Shown here: positions 57,095-64,000 of the stretch, in pieces
Numbering within the stretch: position 1 is the first letter of the stretch
How the letters are laid out: every line of letters starts with the position of its first letter
Assembly: GCA_963556255.1 (NCBI GenBank)
Contig: OY744616.1
Coordinates: forward strand, 2,118,831 to 2,182,830
Reading direction: 5' to 3'
DNA length: 64,000 nt
Source of the DNA: Allolobophora icterica
Lineage: Eukaryota; Annelida; Clitellata; Crassiclitellata; Lumbricidae
Translations under genes and position numbers: made by a program
The notes under the pieces: model-generated
Told to the model about the DNA's origin: nothing
The model's input: the letters and a program-made list of their open reading frames with translations, nothing else
The model's database searches: none

Positions 57095-58061
57095 CGCTAA
57101 TGATTGTGACGATTTCGGAGGCTGTAAGAAACATTAACGTAATAGTATACCATAATTATAATTATCAGGTCGTTCTTCTCCATTGTTTCATTATGTAATT
57201 TGTACTTAGTCCTATGTTGATCTTTAAGGGCATGTTTACATAGCCATTCTTCTAGTAAACTTAGTCTTGCATTGTGAGGTCATAAGAAGCACTCAAATCA
57301 AATCAAATAACTCACAATGCAAGATTAAGTGCGTCATTGGAATATATTAGATTAAACGATTACTGTATTACTAATTACATTTCAACAATTCGTAAACAAA
57401 CACAGGAAACTAAGTTACCAAAGAGACCAATAGCAAAAAATTGAAGTTATAGATCGTAGCTCTCTCGTTTTTCTCAAAATGGCGTTACGTGAAAGGGCCG
57501 TCCATAAATTACGTCACGCAGTTGCGCTGTTTCAAAATCATCCTCTGCAAACAACAATCAATAAATTTAACGCCTTTGTCGGTTTTCACAAAGATCTGTT
57601 AAAAAATTAGAATCATACAGGTAATGGTTTCGCAAAAATAGGCTGTAGCGTACCAAAACCCAAATGCTAAGCAACAGTTAGCAATACTTAACGAATCCAT
57701 CCATCTAGCGGAGCTTCAGATTTTAAAGTGTTGGCACTCGCAACTAAAAGAACAAAACAGAATTACCTGAGCAGAAAGGGTTCTTTGAGAAACCTTAAAA
57801 CTCTTTCCACTTAAGAAATGTTACTGAATTTCCGTTATAAAGCGCAACTGTTCAATTTTGACTCCGTCGCTTATTTATGACGTTACTACTAAACAATAAT
57901 ATTATTATTTAGATTAAGTGCGTCATTGGAATATATTAGATTAACCGATTACTGTAGGCCCCTATCATTAATTACATTTCCACTGAACTAAATTGTAACA
58001 AAAACTATTAGAGGGTGGTACACATGATGGTCCAGGGTGCGATTTCTTGGAGATTTGAAAG
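57095..58061. other. ZNF-G upstream region and type-beta spacer
   Basis: Near-copy of 47745-49030 without the hAT insert. Contains a longer micro-insertion form, GTAGGCCCCTATC near 57955, where unit F reads GTATTATT. Confidence 0.45.
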
Positions 58062-58163
58062 CATGATGAACGAGCAGAAAGAGTAAGAAGAACATTTAGG
58101 AACATTATTCGTAGGCTGTCCGATGAGGTCAAAGGATTATGCTTCGAAAACATGTTGAAATAA
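58062..58163 (+). CDS. Possible terminal exon fragment, unidentified
   Basis: One frame reads HDERAERVRRTFRNIIRRLS then DEVKGLCFENMLK and a TAA, a strikingly protein-like, amphipathic-helix composition. In unit F the same sequence is split by the foldback element at 49089. There is no ATG and no clear acceptor, so this is a guess at an old exon rather than an annotated gene. Confidence 0.2.
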   Translation, partial: HDERAERVRRTFRNIIRRLSDEVKGLCFENMLK

Positions 58164-58525
58164 AATGGATTTTGCTATGGCCTATAATTATGGCCATGTA
58201 ATATCTGGTCATTGTTAAGCGTCTCTTAAGGACTTCACAAGGACACCTAACATTGCAACTAAGATCAAACAGTCTGGCACACTAGTAGGCCTACGTGCTG
58301 TGCGGTATCGTAAAACATGATTCTAAACTATGAAGTTACGAATTTATCTGTGCTGTCATTTGATGGCATAAACAATAATTGTTTATTTTTCGTCGCAATC
58401 TCAGTAGTATCTTGGTAAGTCCCAATTCTTCCCATTTGCCTCATTTTCTAGTCGTCTAAGTGTCGTCCTCTGTAAAAATTTAAATCTTGGGCTAGCACGG
58501 TCCGTACACGGTTTTTTTTAATGTC

Positions 58526-58786
58526 GTGGTAGGCCTACCCATTCAAACGGGAAGCGGTGGCAAAGGATCTCACCAGATCAATTCAGTTAAAAATGAGCAG
58601 GGTCGAGACCATGCGATTGCTGTAGAAAACATGTACATCTACAATAAGATTACTTTGTATGACTCAACTAATGCAGCTGGCTACAACAGGTCCTATGATG
58701 GGAAGCGAACTGTTCCTCGGTGGATTTGTCACTCAGGAGCACATAAAGTCACAGGCAAAGTGATGTGCCGACTAATCCGGAAATGA
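58526..58786 (+). CDS. Unidentified small ORF, possibly an old exon
   Basis: An 86-codon frame with mixed, protein-like composition (GRDHAIAVENMYIYNKITLY; KRTVPRWICHSGAHKV; ends VMCRLIRK). The homologous stretch in unit F keeps the same frame for about half its length and then has stops. I recognise no family. It overlaps the TAGGCCTA at 58530-58537. Confidence 0.25.
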   Translation: MVGLPIQTGSGGKGSHQINSVKNEQGRDHAIAVENMYIYNKITLYDSTNAAGYNRSYDGKRTVPRWICHSGAHKVTGKVMCRLIRK

Positions 58787-59079
58787 TGATGATGGTGATG
58801 TTGTTGATGAAGAAGAAGATGATGATATTCGTTTATTGTTTATAAAGTAAACACACGCTGACAAACCGCAGCATGGAACAAAGTTAGATAGACTTTTGAG
58901 AAGTAGATACTGTTGAGTATAGTGTTCGGGAAATAAATTCTGTATTGTCTTTAACTGGAAGACAATGCTGGTGGTTCTGGGAATGCATTATTCTGAAAAG
59001 CTGTCGCAATGGAATCGATGTCACTCCTTGCAATAGGCGTGTTTTGTTACCAGCAAAATTAATTCAGTTTCTCAGAGTT
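58787..59079. other. Type-beta spacer
   Basis: Short imperfect (GAT)n near 58785-58825 and a shared spacer; no gene is seen. Confidence 0.45.
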
Positions 59080-59260
59080 CTGCCCGATAGTGTAGTGGTT
59101 AGCGTGCTGGACTGTCAACCGAGACGTCGGGGTTTCAAACTCCGTAAAGGCAGAAGTTTATTTCTAGATTTCTGCTCGGTCTGCACCCCTAACCAAATCA
59201 GCTGTAATGTCTACATTGATTGTGCACTGTCGTAGTTAAGATGAGACGGCGAGGAGAGGC
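59080..59260 (+). mobile_element. tRNA(Asp)-derived SINE, most complete copy
   Basis: CCCGATAGTGTAGTGGTTAG (A-box region), GGACTGTCAACCGAGACG (GTC at the anticodon place) and GGGGTTTCAAACTCCG (B-box region) line up with an animal tRNA-Asp. A body shared with 33393 and 50661 follows. Stem pairing is too poor for a functional tRNA. Confidence 0.65.
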
Positions 59261-59619
59261 ATGGCCCTCAAATGCCGATGTTAAGAAAAATGAAGTCGCT
59301 AACACCCCCATGGCCTCCCCTCGGGGTTAAGTTAAAGTATTCCTCTTGCTACATAAGTTTTAAGATTACTTTACATTGAACCAATGTAAAAGGAGCTGTA
59401 ATACGCCATCAAAGCGTTGCTAGGCAACAGGCATTATGTCATTGTAAGGTGTAGTGGCTGCTACGGTAAAGATATAATTTAACTACTGATTGTAACTTCA
59501 AATATAATATATCTCGAAATCTTCGAACTCTTGGGCTTAACTTTAGTCATTACAAATTAGACCCGAATTACAATTCAGGTCTAGAAAATGACCGATACAA
59601 CAACAAAAAGCAGTTAATG
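59261..59619. other. Type-beta spacer
   Basis: Non-coding spacer shared with 33571-33900 and 50840-51170. Confidence 0.45.
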
Positions 59620-59860
59620 TGGGGCGTGGTGACTCAGTGGTAAGCTCGGCGCCTTGTGACCGGAGGGTTGCAGGTTCGAATCCCACGCTAGCCGCTGCGT
59701 ACGGACCTTGGGCAAGTCCTTCACTCGCGATTGCTCGTGGCGCTTCGGTGTGAAAACTCCGACACAGTATACCAATGCTGTAGTCGGAAGTGCCCCTGAG
59801 TAGCACTAGACTTGAGGAGGCGCTATAGAAATATCCGAAATAAATAATAGAAATAATTAA
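59620..59860 (+). mobile_element. tRNA-derived SINE with L2-type 3' tail
   Basis: A-box TGACTCAGTGG (59630-59640) and perfect B-box GGTTCGAATCC (59673-59683). The body has CTTGGGCAAGTCCTTCACTC. The 3' end CTTGAGGAGGCGCTATAGAAA matches the tails of the LINE fragments at 9298 and 53530, as expected for a SINE mobilised by that LINE. The corresponding place in unit F (about 51170) is empty. Confidence 0.85.
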
Positions 59861-59896
59861 GCCTTAAACCTAAATTAAACGTGCTAGCTCGTTGAA

Positions 59897-59925
59897 TGAC
59901 GTCACTTTTTATTTTGGAAACCAAT
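59897..59925 (+). promoter_or_regulatory. Promoter-like cluster before exon 1 of copy 4
   Basis: TGACGTCA at 59897-59904 and CCAAT at 59921-59925; the second CCAAT is changed to CCACTCA. Confidence 0.55.
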
Positions 59926-60102
59926 GACAACGGCCACTCAGAATGCGTCATTTTCATGCGCATAGGATTCTGGTATGATCGTCTCTCTCCGTTTAAGTGA
60001 ACTGGTCGTCAAGATATTAGCCTCGCAGCGGCTTAGAGTTTATGCGTGATAGTAGTTAAAATTTAATCGATGAATAATAATCACGACCTCAATCGACCAC
60101 TT

Positions 60103-61181
60103 ATGGAGAACGATCTGACGAGACGGGAGAAGCAACGAAAGAGACGGGTCCTACGCCGCATACGGTCTCGTCAAACCCGACTACCCTCCAACCCACCAGA
60201 TCGTCTTCAGTCTTCGACTTCTCACATGTACGTTCACAACTATGCACATATCCATACTATATTTACTGAGTGGACGAGGCTCGAACCTGTACTCTCCGTG
60301 TTACAAGAAACATGGGTCAGGTCCTATATAAATAAGCGCTCGTGAATAAGCTGGTGCCCTGGGCTTAGCTTTCGAGTGGGACTTTGGAAAATTGGAGTTT
60401 ACTGATGACGAAGAAGCATTAAATATGACCTTTGCGTAGCTTCTCCTAGATTATTAATGTTGTCTTAGTGGGTCCATAGAGTAGTGGTAGCATCACTGGC
60501 GTGAAGAGCAAGAGGTAGCGTGATCGCTTCCAGCAACCCTCTCAAATTGAGTTCCACTCAGCCTTTCATTCGCGAGATGGCGCGTTGTTAAAAATGAGAT
60601 GTAGGACGTGATGGGCGCCTTGCATGGCTGCCGTGTACAATTAAAATTCGACTCCTGTAATAACTTGTGATCATCCGTTCATACTAATTTGTAATGATAC
60701 TGCGTTATTGTCAGTTTGAAAATATTATACGAAGATTATTATTATTATTAATTTATTATTAGCTGCAATACATATGCCTTTATGTTATTTTAGTCGTGAC
60801 CAGGCTGCACCGAGCAACCGATCGGACAATATTGAGGATGATGTTGTGAGCCTCAATGCACCAGGCGCAAGGCATTCGACGTTCGAGAGCAATGTCTCCA
60901 TCTCGCGGTCTGTGGAAGGAAATACGAGGATCGAAGTACGAGGAGGAATCGCGATGATCGATAACGTATGCTACGGGGGTCAGGTCATCGTCAACGGGAG
61001 GCGTCTACCCGAATCCACCCTGACAACCGGTGACTTTGGGGTGAACCTGAATCACGTTCCGTCGACTTTTCCCCAGAACCAGGGCACCGGTAACACATCG
61101 ATCATAGTACGAGGAGGGATCGGATTTATCGGAAACGTATGGGGTCAGGTCATCGTTAACGGGAACGATGAATCAGGATGA
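60103..61181 (+). CDS. GGI-repeat gene, complete copy 4 (two exons)
   Basis: Exons 60103-60227 and 60794-61181 give 513 nt (170 residues), phase 2. Exon 1: MENDLTRREKQRKRRVLRRI then RSRQTRLPSNPPDRLQSSTS. Exon 2 begins RDQAAPSNRSDNIEDDVVSL. The motifs are GNTRIEVRGGIAMIDNVCYG plus GQVIVNG, and SIIVRGGIGFIGNVWGQVIV. The C-terminus is NGNDESG-TGA, as in copy 3. All splice signals match the other complete copies. The intron contains the SINE at 60470. The predicted product is small, basic at the N-terminus and acidic around EDDVV, with two Gly-rich beta-like motifs; its role is unknown. Confidence 0.6.
60470..60740 (+). mobile_element. tRNA-like SINE with short (ATT)n tail
   Basis: Same insertion as at 51819 (GGGTCCATAGAGTAGTGG, GAGATGGCGCGTTGTTAAAA) with only a few ATT repeats. 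Confidence 0.65.
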
Positions 61182-61202
61182 CCGGGTCAATGACTTTCTA
61201 AA

Positions 61203-61649
61203 GCTCTGTCTCTGTCTCTGTCTCTGTCTCTGTATCTTTGTCTGTCTCTATCTATCTATCCATCTGTCTATCTATCTCTGTTATATGTCACAGGTAATAT
61301 TAATTTCAAATGAGAAATGTGGTTAAATCTAAGTAAACGAACGATTCGAGTAATGGAATTCGATTATCTGCGTCGGTTGGAGTATCATATTAGCCTAGTC
61401 CATCGTAAATTTCTATGAAATGAATGTGTTCTTTGCATTCGACGTTTATTACTCACGTTCTATGCTAATTTTAAAACACTAACGCTGTAAGTAAAACCAT
61501 AGTAGCTGAAGTATCAAAACAGGCTTTAGCTAATGTAGGCCTACGGTCTGAATTGGGATATTATGATAAATTATAATAAATTTCTGTGACATGAACTTGT
61601 CTTTTGCCTCTTATAGCGAGGATCATGATGATGACGATGATCCCTATCG
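61203..61649. other. Post-stop pyrimidine tract and conserved flank
   Basis: TCTG tract to about 61275. TAGGCCTA fills the ATGTACGG site at 61536-61543. The variant TAGCCTA near 61396 stands where other units read ATTAGTCC. Confidence 0.55.
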
Positions 61650-61675
61650 TACCATCATCATCATCATCGTCGTCG

Positions 61676-61716
<41 letters not shown>
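61650..61716. repeat. (ATC)n microsatellite with GTC interruption
   Basis: About 22 triplets followed by (AAC)n, homologous to 802 and 27833. Confidence 0.95.
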
Positions 61717-61717
<1 letters not shown>

Positions 61718-61889
61718 ACAACAACAACAACATCAACAACAATATGAACTTTGAATATGATGGACAGGAAATGTTGTTGTAGTCTATAATACTCTATATG
61801 ATGTTGGGTTTGGTGCCAATTTGTAGGGCCAACAAATAGAATGCTGGACTCTTTACACGCCAGAGTGTTAGGGCAAACAATAAAATCAT

Positions 61890-62236
61890 TGTTTTGTATT
61901 GTATTAACGAATTTATAAAGCGCCTCTCGCAGTACAACCTAATCAGAGGCGCTCCCAGTGCGAAGAGCCCCGTGAGAAAAGAAAAGTCTTAAGACAGCGA
62001 CAAGTAGCAGCAATGCCCCCAGTTAGCATCTGAGAACGAGTCGTGGAAGGAAGATCATTCCATAGGGAAGCCCAACAGATGCGTAGGCACGTGTTGAGCC
62101 ACAGAAGTCCGGGTCCGAGGGACCAAGAGGTTATGTCGGTCTAATGAACGGAGAGGACGGCCAGAGGCAGCCGAAAGAGGTCGACAGATAAGATCACAAA
62201 GATAACGAGGAGCTTGGCCTTTGAACGCTCGAGAAG
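61890..62236 (-). mobile_element. 3' fragment of an L2/CR1-like LINE (minus strand)
   Basis: Minus strand encodes APRYLCDLICRPLSAASGRP and RHNLLVPRTRTSVAQH, related to the fragment at 33060. The inverted tail TTTATAAAGCGCCTC lies at 61912-61926. AATCAT / AGTCAT flank it as a possible eroded target duplication. Confidence 0.8.
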
Positions 62237-62851
62237 TCATATAAGGTTCGTTCGCCGTGTATTGAATATGGCGTGGAGAAACATAGAGCTAGTTTGTTAA
62301 AATAGCTATAAATCTGAACTAGTCAGATTTCTCTTTTTGTAATTGTAAATGAGTGAAAAACAAGTAGAAAGCAACTATCGACCAGTTTTTTTCATACGAA
62401 GCATAATCACAGCAAAAATGAAATAGCTTAGTATATTGAAGTGCTGACTTAGACACATGCTTAGGCAAACTAAAAATGTTTCGTTAACGCTAAACATATA
62501 ACCAACAGGTCTTAACTGAACTTAATCAAACATGAAGTCTATTTTTATATAACTGAACAAATTTACTATGAAAACAAAAATTAACGAACATAAACTCATT
62601 CGTGCATACTGCCAGGCATTGTTTAACTCAACACTATGCTCTTTTTCATCCACCAGATAATTGACGTATTCTCAGATATGTTAGATAATTTCTTTTGGTC
62701 AGTTGACATTGCTGAATGTCTTAGTTTGCAGTATCTAGTAAATACGTCCTCACATAATCATTCAGTATCCATAATATTCCCCTTAAATTATTTTGCAACA
62801 TCACCAGAGAGCAAATGTTTTCATTTCATACGACCTTCTGTGGTTATGATA
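62237..62851. other. Conserved non-coding flank
   Basis: Shared flank, no gene is seen. Confidence 0.45.
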
Positions 62852-63240
62852 CAGTGTTTAATCTAGTCCCCCTCGTCTGGGAGGGGAAACAAGGTTTCTG
62901 GGGGGACCAAAGAATTTACACAAGATTTTTTCTTCCATCTTGAAAAAGTTTAAGACTTTTTTCTAATTTCATCTTCAAAAAAAGTTGATGACCTTTTTTT
63001 GTCCTTCGTCCGATTTTTTACTTTTTCCTACACCAATTGCTCTCTCAAAAAAGTTGATGACCTTTTTTTTAGGAATCCATCTCTCTGGGGGGGAACCCAT
63101 GTATCCACATGTATCCTGGGAGGGGGAATTTTCATCCACTAATCGTCTCTACATTGTAATATTGCTGGCCTCTGGGGGGGGGAAACATCAATGCTGGGGG
63201 GGGGACATTTCCCCCCCAGAGACGTCTAGATTACTCACTG
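62852..63240. mobile_element. hAT-like MITE with G-rich arms
   Basis: Starts CAGTGTTTAATCTAG and ends CTAGATTACTCACTG. GTTATGATA flanks both sides (62843-62851 and 63241-63249). The interior has two AAAAAAGTTGATGACC repeats (about 62980 and 63048) and a GGGGGGG...CCCCCCC hairpin near 63196-63218. Other units read GGTTATGATATGACC or similar without the insert. Confidence 0.85.
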
Positions 63241-63329
63241 GTTATGATATGACCTGAAGATGCATGGATTGTGATTAAATTCTAATAAGACTGGTATTTT
63301 AAGGTTCCTTAAATGTACTTCTTACATTG

Positions 63330-63935
63330 TGAATCTACAGAACGGCATGGTTTGAGAATGCTTTCGGGCATAATTGGCGCTTGCATACATTTTTACAGAA
63401 TGAGTTCTAAAACGATTTTGTAGAGTGGAATAGTTGGAATGTTTTGCCACAAAGATGTCACACAATGTTCTTCTCCTCATGAAAGATCTTGAGAACTTTC
63501 CTTGCATAATTAACCCAGGCAGAGTTTCTCTTTAGAATGCGCTCTCGAATGTTTCTTTAGATTACCGATTACCATAACATTCAAATGAACATCACATAAC
63601 TGATGTTACTAGAGTGTGTTTTCATTGTGAATTTTAACATGACATTGCAGACATGAAGATCAGACAAATCCATTTTGAAACACTGGCTTCTCTGCAGTAT
63701 GACTTAGCATATTATTCGTCAAAGCAGAAAGTGTGAGAACGGCTGCATGAGTTTTCAGATCACAAGATTTTGTGACATTACACGGTTTCTGTCTATAGCT
63801 GCAGAACAGAAATCCATGAAAATGTTCTCTAGCAACATTGCTATTAGGCTGTTTTTCTCTAAGAAGTTTTCGAAAATGATTTTATGCTTAGGGGAGTTGG
63901 GAAATGTTTTTCTACAAACCTGACGCAAATGGCTT
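63330..63935 (-). pseudogene. Decayed zinc fingers beyond ZNF-H
   Basis: Same fossil finger stretch as in the other units (linker relics near 63470, 63525 and 63690). Confidence 0.5.
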
Positions 63936-64000
63936 CTATAGAGAGTGAGTTTTTTCATGATGTTTCAGACCTGAAGAGAGTGAGAATGTTTTCTGACAAA
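63936..64000 (-). CDS. 3' end of an eighth zinc-finger gene (ZNF-H, partial)
   Basis: The minus strand reads the last helix of the final finger, [10 protein letters not shown], and TAG at 63936-63938, matching the ends of ZNF-D, F and G. The gene continues beyond the window, so its integrity is unknown. Confidence 0.75.
   Translation of the reverse strand, partial: CQKTFSLSSGLKHHEKTHSL

Noticed and set aside
59090..59150. Possible tRNA-Asp gene
   Set aside because: Acceptor and anticodon stems are disrupted, and the same head with the same body occurs at three places, as for a SINE.
59630..59700. Possible functional tRNA gene with perfect B-box
   Set aside because: Stems do not pair as a cloverleaf and the sequence continues into a SINE body with a LINE-type tail.

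Overview
This is an intron-bearing, AT-rich animal nuclear genome window, most likely from a marine invertebrate. I infer this from poly-C2H2 zinc-finger genes with HTGEKP linkers, spliced genes, LINE reverse-transcriptase remnants with a YADD catalytic box, several tRNA-derived SINE types, and many MITE-type elements with clear 8-bp target duplications. A deuterostome such as an echinoderm is a reasonable guess, but the sequence does not prove it.

The whole window is one tandem segmental-duplication array. Each unit of about 8-9 kb carries (i) a poly-zinc-finger gene on the minus strand and (ii) a small gene on the plus strand, with their 5' ends facing each other. Seven full zinc-finger paralogs (here ZNF-A to ZNF-G) and the tail of an eighth lie in the same orientation. 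Their start codons are near 5614, 14608, 22360, 30634, 39381, 47744 and 57094. The spacers alternate between two types, so the true repeat is a dimer of about 17 kb (A+B, C+D, E+F). The F and G spacers are both of the second type, which suggests a later single-unit duplication.

Only ZNF-F (20 fingers) looks intact over the full family length. A and B are truncated near the C-terminus, C and D carry 1-base deletions, E carries a TGA, and G has a stop eight codons after its start codon. Decayed, out-of-frame finger sequence continues for several hundred bases beyond the present stop codons.

The plus-strand gene is not one I recognise. I predict two exons. A 125-nt exon encodes a very basic N-terminus (KQRKRRVQRRIRSR-like). 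It splices in phase 2 to an exon with two copies of a Gly-rich beta-like motif (RGGIGFIG...GGQVIVNG). Four complete copies begin at 17315, 34150, 51428 and 60103. Copies with only exon 2 lie at 10081 and 44003, and one is cut by the window start. The exon-1 promoter has a conserved CRE (TGACGTCA) and CCAAT boxes.

The most unusual signal is a recurrent micro-insertion. Comparing paralogous units shows TA dinucleotides turned into TAGGCCTA: GGCC plus a duplicated TA, or a net 6 bp. This 8-mer occurs at least 27 times, where about one is expected from composition, and a dozen or more sites have an empty paralogous counterpart. Two sites fall inside zinc-finger genes: one makes a stop codon and one widens a Cys-Cys pair.

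The rest is mobile DNA and simple repeats: LINE fragments, SINEs, hAT-like MITEs, a family of foldback elements with GG...CC ends and an internal minisatellite, and long (ATC)n, (ATCT)n and (TA)n arrays at homologous places in each unit.
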